From contig OY970278.1 in NCBI GenBank assembly GCA_963715815.1, forward strand, positions 1,054,001 through 1,118,000: a stretch of 64,000 nucleotides of DNA, given 5' to 3'. Below, one piece after another: positions 33,310-42,891 of this stretch (the first letter of the stretch is position 1; the number at the start of each line of letters is the position of its first letter). The notes beneath the pieces are model-generated. The model worked only from the letters and a program-made list of their open reading frames with translations. It did no database searches and was not told where the DNA came from. This stretch comes from JAFAMS01 sp963715815 (lineage in GTDB: Bacteria > Vulcanimicrobiota > Vulcanimicrobiia > Vulcanimicrobiales > Vulcanimicrobiaceae). The translations under genes were made by a program, and so were the position numbers.

Positions 33310-36300
33310 ATGGCTTTTCTCGACGCGCTCCGCGACCGGGTCCTCGTCTTCGATGGGGCGATGGGGACGCAGCTCATGGCTCTCGAGCTGGACGACGCCG
33401 CTTTCGGCGGCGCTTCCTATCATGGGTGCAATGAGGCGCTGGTCCTTGCGCGGCCCGATCTGATCTCGAACATCCACGCCGCGTACCTCGAAGCCGGAGC
33501 CGACGTCCTCGAGACCGACAGCTTCATGGGCTCGCGGCACAAGCTCGATGAGTATGGGCTGGCCGAGAAGACCGTCGAGATCAATCGCCGCGCGGCCGAG
33601 ATCGCACGGGACGCGGCTGACCGGTTCTCGACCCCCGATAAGCCGCGCTTCGTCGCGGGCTCGCTTGGGCCGACCGGAATGCTGATCTCTTCGTCCGATC
33701 CGACGCTTTCGAAAATCACGTTCGAGCAGCTCGCGGCCATTTATGGCGAGCAAGCCCGCGCGCTGGTTGAGGGAGGCAGCGATCTGTTGCTGCTCGAGAC
33801 GAGCCAAGATCTCTTAGAGATGAAGGCCGCGATTATCGGTATCGTCCGCGAGTTCGATCGTGGATTGCGACGCGTTCCGATTCAAGCGCAAGCCACACTC
33901 GACGTCACTGGCCGCATGCTGCTCGGCAGCGACATCCGTTCCGTGCGCGTGACGCTCGAAGCGTTGCCGATCGACGTCATCGGACTCAATTGCTCGACCG
34001 GCCCGCAACACATGCGTGAACCCGTGCGGTATCTCGGCGAGACGTCGCGCTGTCCGATCAGCGTGATTCCGAACGCCGGTCTTCCGCTGATGGGCCCCAA
34101 AGGCGAAACAATCTATCCCGAAGGGCCCGAGGAAATGGCGCGCGAGCTGCTCGCGTTCGTCCGTGACTTTGGCGTTAGCGCGATTGGTGGATGCTGCGGA
34201 ACGACGCCGGCGCACATTACCGAATTCGCGAACGCGGTTCGCGGTTTGCGTGGACGCACGCCGCAGGTCGAGCGCACGCAGTGGGCAGCATCGGCAATGA
34301 CGGCGGTGAGCTTGGAGCAAGAACCACGTCCGCTGATGATCGGCGAGCGTATCAACTCGCAAGGCTCGCGCAAGATCAAACGTCTGTTGCTCGATGATGA
34401 CTACGATAGCATCGTGCTCGTCGCGCGCGAACAAGTCGAAGGCGGCGCGCACATCCTCGACGTCTGCACCGCGCTCACCGAGCGCGCCGACGAAGACGTA
34501 CAGATGGAGACGATCGTCAAGAAGCTCGCGCAATCCGTCGAGTCGCCCGTGATGATCGACTCGACTGAAGCTAAAGTCATCGAACGCGCGCTTAAGATAT
34601 ATGCAGGCCGCGCGATCGTCAATTCCATCAACCTGGAAAACGGACGCGAGCGTATCAATGCAGTGATGCCGCTCGTGAAAGAACACGGCGCCGGTGTCGT
34701 TGCATTGACGATCGACGAGCAAGGCATGGCAAAGACAGCGGCGCGTAAGCTCGAAATCGCGCAGCGCATTCACAATATCGTCACCGAAGAGTACGGCATT
34801 CCCGAAGGCGCCTTGATTTTTGACGCGCTGACGTTCACGCTGGCAACCGGCGACACGGAATTCATCGACTCTGCCAGAGAGACAATCGAGGGAATCCGCG
34901 CGATAAAGCGAGAGATGCCGGGCGTCCTCACCTCGCTTGGCGTTTCAAACGTTAGCTTTGGCTTGAAGCCGCATGCGCGCGCAGCCGTGAACTCGGTGAT
35001 GCTCCATTACTGCGTCGAGGCCGGGCTTGATATGGCGATCGTCAATCCCAAAGAGATCACGCCATACTTTGAGATCAACGCGGAAGAACGCGAGCTGTGC
35101 GACGATCTCGTTCTCAACCGCCGTCCGGACGCGCTCCAACGGCTCATCGTGCATTTCGAGGAAAAGGGCACCGGGGATACGCCGCAGGTTGCCGCCGCCG
35201 AAGATCTCGACGCGCCGGTCGAGGAGCGTATTCAGTATGCGATTCTGCACCGCCGCAAAGACGGTATCGAAGCCAAGCTCGACGAGGCAATGAAGACGCG
35301 CGACGCCGTCGAGGTGCTCAACACGATTCTGTTACCGGCCATGAAAGAGGTCGGCGATCGCTTCGGACGCGGTGAGTTGATTCTTCCGTTCGTGCTGCAG
35401 TCCGCCGAAGTAATGAAGAAGGCCGTTGCACATCTCGAACAGTTTCTCGAGAAGATCGATGGAGTCACGAAAGGCAAAGTCGTCGTTGCGACCGTCTTCG
35501 GTGACGTACACGATATCGGCAAGAACCTCGTTTGCACGATTCTCTCGAATAACGGGTACACGGTTTTCGATCTCGGCAAGCAAGTTCCGATGAACACGAT
35601 CCTCGAGAAAGCCCAAGAAGTCGACGCCGACGCGATCGGCCTCTCCGCGTTGCTCGTCTCGACCTCGAAACAAATGCCGATCTGCGTGCAAGAACAAGAC
35701 GCGCGCGGACTGAGCTTTCCGATCGTCGTTGGCGGCGCTGCGATCAATCGCGAATTCGGCCGGCGCATCGCGTTGCTCGACGAAGGCCAGCGCTGGTTCG
35801 AGCCTGGGTTATTCTACGCGAAAGATGCTTTCGAAGGTCTCGAGATCATGGACGTCTTGACTGGAGAGCCGGCACGCCGCGATGCATTTGTGGATAGTAA
35901 GAAGGACGAAGCGTTTGCATCTGCTGCAGCCGCGAAGAACGCAGCTGCGCAGCCGAAACGTGGTATGACCGCTCGAGCGCAGTTGAAAGAGGCCGACGTT
36001 CCGCGCGCGCCGTTTCTTGGCCCGCGTACGCTGCGCGACAAGATCGACGTGCGCGAGTTGTGGCCGTGCTTTGATCTCAAGAGTTTGTATCGGCTCTCGT
36101 GGGGCGGTGCCAACGTCAAGGGCGAGGCATGGGAAGCGCTCGTGCGCGATGAGTTCGAGCCGCGCTTGCACTCATATCAGCAACGCGCCAAGAGCGACGG
36201 TTTGCTCGCGCCGCGCGTCGTCTATGGTTACTTTCCGGCCTCCGCAGAGGGCGACGACATCCTGGTATACTCGCCGAACGATCCCGGATGGCAGATCGCG

Positions 36301-36783
36301 CGCTTCACCTTTGCGCGCCAAGCCGGAGGCGAACACTTGTGCCTGGCCGACTATCTTCGCGAATCGAAGGACGGTCGCGCGACGGACGTCATTGCGTTAC
36401 AGGTCGTTACTGTCGGAGAACGAGCCGGCGAACGTATCGATCAGCTGCAAGCGCAGAATGAATATACGGAAGCCTATTTCTTGCACGGCTTCACGGTGCA
36501 GACCGCCGAGGCGCTCGCGGAGCACACACATCGACGCATTCGCGCCGAGCTCGGACTCCCGGCCGAACGTGGGAAACGGTATTCGTGGGGCTACGGCGCG
36601 TGTCCGGATCTCGCGCAACACGAGCTCGTTTGGGAATTGCTCGATGTCGAAAAAGCGATCGGCGCCCGTCTGACCTCGGCGTTCCAAATCGTCCCCGAGC
36701 AATCGACTGCCGCGATCATCATCCATCATCCGCAAGCCGCGTACTTCAATGCGGGCGCCGTTCGGGAGCTTATCGCCAGCTAG
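33310..36783 (+). CDS. metH: Cobalamin-dependent methionine synthase
   Basis: 1157 residues with all four modules: homocysteine domain (residues 1-315; zinc ligands Cys228 in GLNCSTG and Cys295-Cys296 in GGCCGTTP), methyltetrahydrofolate domain (about 330-600; GERINSQGSRK), cobalamin cap and Rossmann domain (about 640-870; lower ligand His734 in GDVHDIGKN), and activation domain (about 890-1157; SWGYGACPDL in place of the usual RYSPGYPACP). Methylates homocysteine with methyl-THF through methylcobalamin, so it depends on the corrinoid genes at 46.7-54.3 kb. No cobalamin riboswitch was seen in its leader. Confidence 0.95.
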   Translation: MAFLDALRDRVLVFDGAMGTQLMALELDDAAFGGASYHGCNEALVLARPDLISNIHAAYLEAGADVLETDSFMGSRHKLDEYGLAEKTVEINRRAAEIARDAADRFSTPDKPRFVAGSLGPTGMLISSSDPTLSKITFEQLAAIYGEQARALVEGGSDLLLLETSQDLLEMKAAIIGIVREFDRGLRRVPIQAQATLDVTGRMLLGSDIRSVRVTLEALPIDVIGLNCSTGPQHMREPVRYLGETSRCPISVIPNAGLPLMGPKGETIYPEGPEEMARELLAFVRDFGVSAIGGCCGTTPAHITEFANAVRGLRGRTPQVERTQWAASAMTAVSLEQEPRPLMIGERINSQGSRKIKRLLLDDDYDSIVLVAREQVEGGAHILDVCTALTERADEDVQMETIVKKLAQSVESPVMIDSTEAKVIERALKIYAGRAIVNSINLENGRERINAVMPLVKEHGAGVVALTIDEQGMAKTAARKLEIAQRIHNIVTEEYGIPEGALIFDALTFTLATGDTEFIDSARETIEGIRAIKREMPGVLTSLGVSNVSFGLKPHARAAVNSVMLHYCVEAGLDMAIVNPKEITPYFEINAEERELCDDLVLNRRPDALQRLIVHFEEKGTGDTPQVAAAEDLDAPVEERIQYAILHRRKDGIEAKLDEAMKTRDAVEVLNTILLPAMKEVGDRFGRGELILPFVLQSAEVMKKAVAHLEQFLEKIDGVTKGKVVVATVFGDVHDIGKNLVCTILSNNGYTVFDLGKQVPMNTILEKAQEVDADAIGLSALLVSTSKQMPICVQEQDARGLSFPIVVGGAAINREFGRRIALLDEGQRWFEPGLFYAKDAFEGLEIMDVLTGEPARRDAFVDSKKDEAFASAAAAKNAAAQPKRGMTARAQLKEADVPRAPFLGPRTLRDKIDVRELWPCFDLKSLYRLSWGGANVKGEAWEALVRDEFEPRLHSYQQRAKSDGLLAPRVVYGYFPASAEGDDILVYSPNDPGWQIARFTFARQAGGEHLCLADYLRESKDGRATDVIALQVVTVGERAGERIDQLQAQNEYTEAYFLHGFTVQTAEALAEHTHRRIRAELGLPAERGKRYSWGYGACPDLAQHELVWELLDVEKAIGARLTSAFQIVPEQSTAAIIIHHPQAAYFNAGAVRELIAS

Positions 36784-36850
36784 GCCAGAGGGAAGAATGG
36801 GGTCCCGGCGTACCTTCCAACGTTCAAAAGCTTTTGAGGAGGTTCTGTCG

Positions 36851-38071
36851 ATGCGCTCATTTCCCGCGTTAGGGCGTGCGATTTCACTGGCGGCAGCGGT
36901 CGCCATGTTAGGAACGGTTTTGGGCGCTCCCGTCCAAGCCGCTGGAAGTTATAAGATCGGCGTCGAGCTGCCAATGAGCGGCGGCGATGCCAGCAACGGA
37001 ATTCCAACCAATAACGGCGTCATCATTGCCGTTGACGATGCGAACGCCGGCAAATGGGGCAAATTGCCCTACGCGCTTTCGGTCGATACGCTCGATGATG
37101 CCGTGCAAGGCACGCACGATCCGGCTGCCGGCGCACAAAACATGAAGACGTTCGTCGCCGATTCGTCGGTGCTCGCCGTCGTCGGCCCGTTCAACTCGAA
37201 CGTTGCGCGTGCGGAGATTCCCATCAGCAATGACGCGGGTCTCGCGCAGATCAGCCCATCGAATACGAATGACGGCTTGACCATCGGTGAAAGCGCGAAG
37301 CAGCTTCGCACGTCACATCCGGATGAGATTGCGTACTTCCGCGTCTGCACGCGCGATCAAAACCAAGGCCGCGCCGGTGCAGAGCTCGCGAAGAAGAACG
37401 GCTACAAGAAAATCTACATCGTCGACGACAACGAGACGTACGGTAAGGGCGTTGCGGACGTATTCGATGCCGCATTCAAAGCCGGCGGCGGAACGGTTCT
37501 CGGACACGATCATCTGACGAAGGGGCAACAAGACTTCAAAGCGCTCCTCACCAAGATCAAGGCCACGAATCCCGATGCGGTCTATTTTGGCGGCGTTACG
37601 GTGACGGGCGGCGGGCTCTTGCGCAAGCAGATGGCCGACGTCGGTATGGCGAGCGTGCCATACATCGGTGCCGACGGAATCAGCGACGAAGAGTACCTGA
37701 AGATCGCCGGCACGATGGCGAACAACAGCTACTACACGATTGCGGCACCAGATACTGCGAAGCTGGCGAGCGCGCAAGCCTTCAACAAGGAATACAAGGA
37801 AAAATTCCACAGCGATCCCGGCGCGTACAGCGCGAGCGCATACGCGGCGGCTCAGGTGATCATCACCGCGATCGTCAAGTCCGGCGCCAATCCCACGCGT
37901 GCTTCCGTGCTGAAGAACATTCAAGCAGCAAAGGACGTCGCGACGCCGATCGGGCCGATGGGTTTCGACAAGAACGGCGACACGATCAATGGAGCGATCA
38001 GCTTCTATAAGATCGTGAACGGAAAGTCGGAGTTCCTCAGCCAGACCACCGTCAAATCCTCGGCAATGTAG
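36851..38071 (+). CDS. Periplasmic LIV-type substrate-binding protein
   Basis: 406 residues from the ATG at 36851, which is preceded by GAGGAGG at a good distance; an upstream in-frame extension overlaps metH and is rejected. Signal peptide AAAVAMLGTVLGAPVQAAGS. Type 1 binding fold: YKIGVELPMSGGDASNG, then VVGPFNSNVARAEIPISNDA, then KIYIVDDNETYGKGVADVFD and the hinge SASAYAAAQVIITAIV. First gene of the second ABC cassette, 67 bases after metH. Ligand not deducible; the metH neighbour makes methionine or another amino acid a reasonable guess. Confidence 0.93.
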   Translation: MRSFPALGRAISLAAAVAMLGTVLGAPVQAAGSYKIGVELPMSGGDASNGIPTNNGVIIAVDDANAGKWGKLPYALSVDTLDDAVQGTHDPAAGAQNMKTFVADSSVLAVVGPFNSNVARAEIPISNDAGLAQISPSNTNDGLTIGESAKQLRTSHPDEIAYFRVCTRDQNQGRAGAELAKKNGYKKIYIVDDNETYGKGVADVFDAAFKAGGGTVLGHDHLTKGQQDFKALLTKIKATNPDAVYFGGVTVTGGGLLRKQMADVGMASVPYIGADGISDEEYLKIAGTMANNSYYTIAAPDTAKLASAQAFNKEYKEKFHSDPGAYSASAYAAAQVIITAIVKSGANPTRASVLKNIQAAKDVATPIGPMGFDKNGDTINGAISFYKIVNGKSEFLSQTTVKSSAM

Positions 38072-38078
38072 CTCGCGC

Positions 38079-38990
38079 GTGGAGCTGTTTTTCCAGCAGC
38101 TCGTTAACGGGCTGTCGCTCGGCGGAATTTATGCGCTTATAGCTCTCGGCTATACGATGGTGTACGGAATCATCGAGCTCATAAATTTCGCCCACGGCGA
38201 CGTGTACACACTCGGATCGTTCTTCTCGCTCGCCATTCTGACCGTACTTGGGATCACGAGCGAGATGCACGGTTTTCCGCTGATTGCGACGATTATCGGC
38301 GTCATGGCGGGGGCGATGGTCTTTTGCGGGGTCGTCGGCGTGCTCATCGAGCGATTCGCATATCGCCGTCTTCGCAACGCGCCCCGGCTCGCGCCGCTGA
38401 TCACCGCAATCGGCGTCTCATTCATCCTCGAGAATATCATGCAGCTATGGCAGGGGCCCTCGCCCGTGCCGATCCCGACGTTCATTCCAGATCCGAGCTT
38501 CATAATCGGTGGCGTAACGATCGAGGTGAAGCAGGTCTTCGTCGTCGGCCTTGCGATCGTGATGATGATCGCGCTCCAGCTGTTCGTCTATCGTACGAAG
38601 CTTGGCAAAGCGATGCGTGCGACCGCGCAAGACCGTGATGCAGCGCAGCTGATGGGAATCGACATCAACATGACGATCGCGCTGACGTTTTTGATCGGAA
38701 GCGCGCTCGCGGGATCGGCCGGCTTCGTCTCCGGCGTCTACTACGGCACGACGTGGTTCTTTAACGGTTTCTCTGCCGGACTAAAGGCATTTACTGCCGC
38801 AGTTCTGGGGGGCATAGGGAACCTTGCCGGTGCGATGCTCGGCGGATTCGTCATCGGACTCGTCGAGGCGTTCGGCGCGCAATACGTTTCCGACCAATGG
38901 ACGAACGTGATGGTGTTTTCGCTGCTGGTTCTCGTCTTGATATTCCGTCCATCCGGCCTACTCGGCGAATCGCTGCCAAATAAAGTTTGA
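38079..38990 (+). CDS. livH: ABC importer permease, LivH type
   Basis: 303 residues. NGLSLGGIYALIALGYTMVY and INFAHGDVYTLG at the N-terminus and GKAMRATAQDRDAAQLMGID plus GGIGNLAGAMLGG further on are LivH hallmarks. GTG start seven bases after the binding-protein stop. Inner-membrane pore subunit. Confidence 0.93.
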   Translation: MELFFQQLVNGLSLGGIYALIALGYTMVYGIIELINFAHGDVYTLGSFFSLAILTVLGITSEMHGFPLIATIIGVMAGAMVFCGVVGVLIERFAYRRLRNAPRLAPLITAIGVSFILENIMQLWQGPSPVPIPTFIPDPSFIIGGVTIEVKQVFVVGLAIVMMIALQLFVYRTKLGKAMRATAQDRDAAQLMGIDINMTIALTFLIGSALAGSAGFVSGVYYGTTWFFNGFSAGLKAFTAAVLGGIGNLAGAMLGGFVIGLVEAFGAQYVSDQWTNVMVFSLLVLVLIFRPSGLLGESLPNKV

Positions 38991-39009
38991 TGTTGTTTAG
39001 GGCCGGTGT

Positions 39010-39028
39010 AGCCTGGGGCGGAGCGCCT
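39010..39028 (+). repeat. 19-base leader element upstream of livM
   Basis: Second identical copy of AGCCTGGGGCGGAGCGCCT. It ends five bases before the livM TTG and offers GGAG as the ribosome site. The livH-livM gap (43 bases) is the only real gap inside an otherwise overlapping cassette. Confidence 0.6.
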
Positions 39029-39033
39029 GTAAA

Positions 39034-40101
39034 TTGAAGAACGCCTGGTTGGGGCTCGACCCGCGCCTCAGAGGTATCATTGTCGTAGGAATCGTTGCGC
39101 TCGTTCCGCTCATTGATCGCAACGGTGCCCATCTCAATTTCATGGCCGACGCCGCGACGTTCGTGCTGCTGGCGCTCGGTCTCAATATCGTGGTCGGTTT
39201 TGCGGGGTTGCTCGACCTCGGATACGCGGCATTTTTCGCAATCGGCAGCTACTCGTACGCGATGCTCGCCAGTCCCCAATTCGGGATTCACATCCCGTTC
39301 TGGGTGATGCTCTTCATCGCGCCGACCATTACGGCGATATTCGGCGTCCTGTTAGGTGCCCCGACCTTACGGCTGCGCGGCGACTACCTGGCCATCGTTA
39401 CCCTTGGCTTTGGTGAAATCGTTCCCCAAACGTTTTTGAATCTTTCGCAGTGGACGAACGGACCGAACGGACTTTCCGCGCTCGATGCGCCGGTGCTGTT
39501 CAACTACAAGTTCGGCTTGCAGACGCTGCCGTATTTTTACGTTGGCTTGTTGCTCCTCATCGTCGCGATCATTATCGTGCACAATTTGCAGGATAGCCGC
39601 CTCGGCCGCTCGTGGATGGCAATTCGAGAAGACGAGCTGGCGGCCGCGCACATGGGGATCAACACGACGAAAGCCAAGCTCTCGGCTTTTGCGCTCGGCG
39701 CGTCGTTCAGCGGCCTTGCGGGTGTTGCATATGCTGCAAAGCTCAATCTCGTCTCGCCGGACAATTTCCAATTCAATGTCAGTATCTTCGTGCTTTCGAT
39801 GCTGGTGCTCGGCGGTATGGGAAACATTTACGGCGTTATCATCGGCAGCGTCTTGCTCTCGTCGCTGGAACGCTTCATTCTGCCGCAGGCAACGAATTTC
39901 GCTCACAGTCTGGGCTTCATGCAGCTCGATTTCTCGAATTTCCGTTTCGCCATGTACGGCTTCATCCTGGTCTTCATCATGCTCTTCCGGCCTGAAGGTC
40001 TTTTCCCGAGCCGTCAGCGCAAAGCCGAGCTGCACGTTGCGCAGCTTGACGCAGCGCTCGCGGCACAGGAGCAGAGCTTGTACAATGAGGCCGTGCATTG
40101 A
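39034..40101 (+). CDS. livM: ABC importer permease, LivM type
   Basis: 355 residues. VVGFAGLLDLGYAAFFAIGS, LRGDYLAIVTLGFGEIV, AIREDELAAAHMGINTTKAK and GGMGNIYGVIIG are LivM landmarks. TTG start (KNAWLGLDPRLRG follows). The C-terminal tail is long and charged after the last TM (HVAQLDAALAAQEQSLYNEA). Overlaps livG by four bases. Confidence 0.92.
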   Translation: MKNAWLGLDPRLRGIIVVGIVALVPLIDRNGAHLNFMADAATFVLLALGLNIVVGFAGLLDLGYAAFFAIGSYSYAMLASPQFGIHIPFWVMLFIAPTITAIFGVLLGAPTLRLRGDYLAIVTLGFGEIVPQTFLNLSQWTNGPNGLSALDAPVLFNYKFGLQTLPYFYVGLLLLIVAIIIVHNLQDSRLGRSWMAIREDELAAAHMGINTTKAKLSAFALGASFSGLAGVAYAAKLNLVSPDNFQFNVSIFVLSMLVLGGMGNIYGVIIGSVLLSSLERFILPQATNFAHSLGFMQLDFSNFRFAMYGFILVFIMLFRPEGLFPSRQRKAELHVAQLDAALAAQEQSLYNEAVH

Positions 40102-40862
40102 GCAGCATCCTTGCGATCAAGCATCTCACGCAGCGTTTCGGCGGACTCGTTGCCGTCAAGGAGCTCGATTTCGAGGTCGAGCAAGGCTCGATCGTGGCTA
40201 TGATTGGCCCCAACGGCGCCGGCAAGTCGACGGTCTTCAATCTGATCACCGGCATCTATAAGCCGAGTGAAGGTCAAATCGAATTCAACGGCAGCCAAAT
40301 TCAAGGCCGCGGCACGAGCACAATTGCTGCTCTCGGCATCGCGCGCACGTTTCAGAACATTCGCCTCTTCGCGTTCATGTCTGCACTCGACAACGTCATG
40401 ACCGGACGTCACGCGCGCATGCATGCCACACTTGCGGACGCGTTGTTGAACACTCCTCGCGCGCGAAAAGAGGAAGACCTCGTACGCGAGCGTGCGCACG
40501 AGCTGCTCAAGTTCTGCGGGCTCGACGAGCACGCGCATTCCTATGCGGCGAATCTGGCCTACGGTCCGCAGCGACGCCTTGAAATCGCGCGCGCTCTCGC
40601 CAGCGATCCAAAGCTCTTGCTTCTGGATGAGCCGGCCGCGGGGATGAACCCGAACGAAAAAAGCGATTTGATGGCGCTGATCCGTCGGATTCGCGATACC
40701 GGCGTCACGGTGTTCCTGATCGAGCACGACATGGGCCTCGTCATGCAGATCAGCGAGCGGATTGCCGTGCTTGACTACGGCGAGAAGATCGCTGAAGGAT
40801 TGCCGGATGCAATTCGTTCGAACGAGCGCGTCATCGAAGCCTACCTAGGGAAACCAGCCTGA
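40098..40862 (+). CDS. livG: ABC importer ATP-binding protein, LivG type
   Basis: 254 residues. Walker A GPNGAGKST, GIARTFQNIRLF, signature region NLAYGPQRRLEIARAL, Walker B LLLLDEPAAGMNP, H-loop IEHDMGLVM and C-terminal DYGEKIAEGLPDAI. TTG start overlapping the livM stop (TTGA). Confidence 0.93.
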   Translation: MSSILAIKHLTQRFGGLVAVKELDFEVEQGSIVAMIGPNGAGKSTVFNLITGIYKPSEGQIEFNGSQIQGRGTSTIAALGIARTFQNIRLFAFMSALDNVMTGRHARMHATLADALLNTPRARKEEDLVRERAHELLKFCGLDEHAHSYAANLAYGPQRRLEIARALASDPKLLLLDEPAAGMNPNEKSDLMALIRRIRDTGVTVFLIEHDMGLVMQISERIAVLDYGEKIAEGLPDAIRSNERVIEAYLGKPA

Positions 40863-41578
40863 TGCCGCTGCTGCAGCTTGAAAACGTCGAGTGTAACTAC
40901 GGACGGATTCGCGCGCTGCGCGGAGTTTCGCTGTACGTCGATCAAGGCGAGATCGTCACGCTCATCGGCGCGAACGGCGCCGGCAAGACAACGACGCTGC
41001 GCGCGATCAGCGGGTTGCTGCGCCCTGCCAAAGGCAAAATCACGTTCGATGGCACGGATTGCACGGCGACGACGCCCGACAAGATCGTCCGCCACGGGTT
41101 GAGCCACTCGCCCGAAGGCCGGCGTATTTTCGCGCGCATGACCGTTCGCGAAAATCTTGAACTGGGTGCATTTACGCGCACGTCCCAAAGTGAGATCGAA
41201 GAAGACTTCGCGCACGTGTTCGAGATTTTTCCGCGCCTCAAAGAGCGGATCGATCAAAAGGGTGGAACCCTGTCCGGGGGCGAGCAACAAATGCTCGCGA
41301 TTGGACGCGCCATGATGTCGCGTCCGCGTTTGCTGCTGCTCGACGAACCCTCGCTTGGACTCTCACCCCTGCTGGTACAGACGATCTTCAAGATCATCCG
41401 CGAGATCAACGCGGCCGGCACGACCATCTTGCTGATTGAGCAGAATGCGCGGCAAGCGCTACAGATCGCCACTCGTGGTTATGTACTCGAGGTCGGCCAG
41501 ATCGCGCACACGGCGAGCGCAAGCGATCTGCTTGCAAGCGAAGCCGTCCAAGCCGCGTATCTCGGCGGCGCCGCCTAA
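40862..41578 (+). CDS. livF: ABC importer ATP-binding protein, LivF type
   Basis: 238 residues. Walker A GANGAGKTT, LSHSPEGRRIFARMTVRENL, signature LSGGEQQM, Walker B LLLLDEPSLGLSP, IEQNARQAL. The ATG shares one base with the livG stop (TGATG). Last gene of the second cassette; a dispersed repeat follows. Confidence 0.93.
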   Translation: MPLLQLENVECNYGRIRALRGVSLYVDQGEIVTLIGANGAGKTTTLRAISGLLRPAKGKITFDGTDCTATTPDKIVRHGLSHSPEGRRIFARMTVRENLELGAFTRTSQSEIEEDFAHVFEIFPRLKERIDQKGGTLSGGEQQMLAIGRAMMSRPRLLLLDEPSLGLSPLLVQTIFKIIREINAAGTTILLIEQNARQALQIATRGYVLEVGQIAHTASASDLLASEAVQAAYLGGAA

Positions 41579-41632
41579 GCAGCAGGAAATAAACAGGGCG
41601 CACGTTCGATAACGTCCCGCCGAAGATTTCGC

Positions 41633-41661
41633 GCCCCTCGACTTCGCTCGGGATGACAAAA
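41633..41661. repeat. Dispersed repeat, copy D
   Basis: GCCCCTCGACTTCGCTCGGGATGACAAAA lies between the convergent livF and tag genes and starts immediately after a GGGCGCACGT block like that at the MITE-like element (41597). Only CCCTCGACTTCG and CTCGGGATGACAA are needed to recognise it. Confidence 0.65.
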
Positions 41662-41662
41662 G

Positions 41663-42223
41663 TTAGCGCTTCGCTTTGTAGCGGAAGCACGTGACGACGT
41701 GGTCGTTGACCATTCCCGTTGCTTGCATGAACGCGTAGGCGATCGTCGTGCCGAAAAACGTGAAGCCCGCTTTCTTCATGGCTTTTGCGAAAGCGTCGGA
41801 CTCCTTGGTTGACGCGGGAATTTGCGACGACGTCTTCAGCTTGTGGTCGATCGTCCTGCCGCCGACGAAGCTCCAGACGAACTGATCGAGCGTTTGACCC
41901 GATTCGAGCAGTGCCAAATAGGCGCGTGCGTTTTTGACGGTTCCCTCGACCTTGGCTCGGTTGCGGATGATGCCTTCGTTGCGCAAAAGCGATTCAATTT
42001 TGCGCTTGTCGAAGCGCGCGATCTTTTCCGGATCGAAGCCGGCGAAGGCTTCGCGATATGCTTCTCGCCGATTCAGGATTGTTTTCCAGCTCAGGCCTGC
42101 TTGCGCGCCTTCGAGCGTGACGAACTCGAAGAGGCGTACGTCGTTGTGCGACGGTACGCCCCATTCGGTGTCGTGATACGCGATCATGAGCGGATCCGTC
42201 CCGGCCCATGCGCAGCGGGTTAT
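41663..42223 (-). CDS. tag: DNA-3-methyladenine glycosylase I, non-standard start
   Basis: 186 residues if started at the ATA at 42223 (E. coli Tag is 187). Motifs: MIAYHDTEWGVPSHNDVRLF, LEGAQAGLSWKTIL, GIIRNRAKVEGTVKNARAYL, and GMVNDHVVTCFRY. The Tag zinc site needs a Cys near residue 4, a His near 17, and a C-terminal His and Cys. The Cys is present only upstream of the first ATG (42187), in TRCAWAGTDPL. Between there and the in-frame stop there is no ATG, GTG or TTG; ATA at 42223 puts the Cys at position 4 and overlaps the upstream gene's TAA as ATAA. Excises 3-methyladenine from DNA. Confidence 0.88.
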   Translation of the reverse strand: MTRCAWAGTDPLMIAYHDTEWGVPSHNDVRLFEFVTLEGAQAGLSWKTILNRREAYREAFAGFDPEKIARFDKRKIESLLRNEGIIRNRAKVEGTVKNARAYLALLESGQTLDQFVWSFVGGRTIDHKLKTSSQIPASTKESDAFAKAMKKAGFTFFGTTIAYAFMQATGMVNDHVVTCFRYKAKR

Positions 42224-42825
42224 CTTCCGAATAGTCCTAGGTACTGACCGCGTGCGAGCATCTTGGCGCCACTCCTCGAGAGCAAGAACTCAAGACGCGC
42301 TCCGGTGACCTCCGGGCCAAAGCCGGTGAACGCCCGATCGAGCGCCGTAACGGTGAAGTAGTAGTGGTGCGGCGCATCGCCAACCGGCGGACACGGACCA
42401 CGATATGCACTCGAGCCGCCGTCGTTCATGCCAATGACTGCGCCGGGTGGCATGCCCGTCGCGGCTGCGTTGGCTGCAAGGCTCGTCACGTTACCCGGAA
42501 TGTTGTAAACAACCCAATGATTGAAACCGATTCCGGTCGGTGCATCCGTGTCGAACATGTGGATGGTGTAGCTAATCGTTCCGGGCGGTCCGGCAGACCA
42601 CGTTAGCTCCGGTGAAATGTTTGATGCCGTTGCGCCGCCGGCGCCGCAGCCAACCGTCACGTTTGCGGTCGGAATCGTGCCGCCGTTCGAAAACGTCGCG
42701 CTAGTTATCGTCAGCGCTGGAATTCCGGCGGGAATGATTGGAGTTGCCAGAGGGGTCGGATACGCCGCGCCAAGTGACGCGATAACGATTCCGGCGAGAA
42801 CCACAAGACGAAGGTTCATGCTCAT
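42220..42825 (-). CDS. YbhB/YbcL-type PEBP protein, secreted
   Basis: 201 residues with signal peptide (RLVVLAGIVIASLGAAYPTP). PEBP landmarks: NISPELTWSAGPPGTISYTI, FDTDAPTGIGFNHWVVYNIP, and YRGPCPPVGDAPHHYYFTV. The family binds anionic ligands such as phospholipid headgroups; bacterial roles are unclear. Its stop overlaps the apparent start of tag. Divergent to the nitroreductase gene. Confidence 0.9.
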   Translation of the reverse strand: MSMNLRLVVLAGIVIASLGAAYPTPLATPIIPAGIPALTITSATFSNGGTIPTANVTVGCGAGGATASNISPELTWSAGPPGTISYTIHMFDTDAPTGIGFNHWVVYNIPGNVTSLAANAAATGMPPGAVIGMNDGGSSAYRGPCPPVGDAPHHYYFTVTALDRAFTGFGPEVTGARLEFLLSRSGAKMLARGQYLGLFGR

Positions 42826-42891
42826 CCACCTTTCGTGGCGGCTACAGTTTGCGGGGGAGGCTCAAGCGGCCTTTCGGGGAACCGGCGGCGC

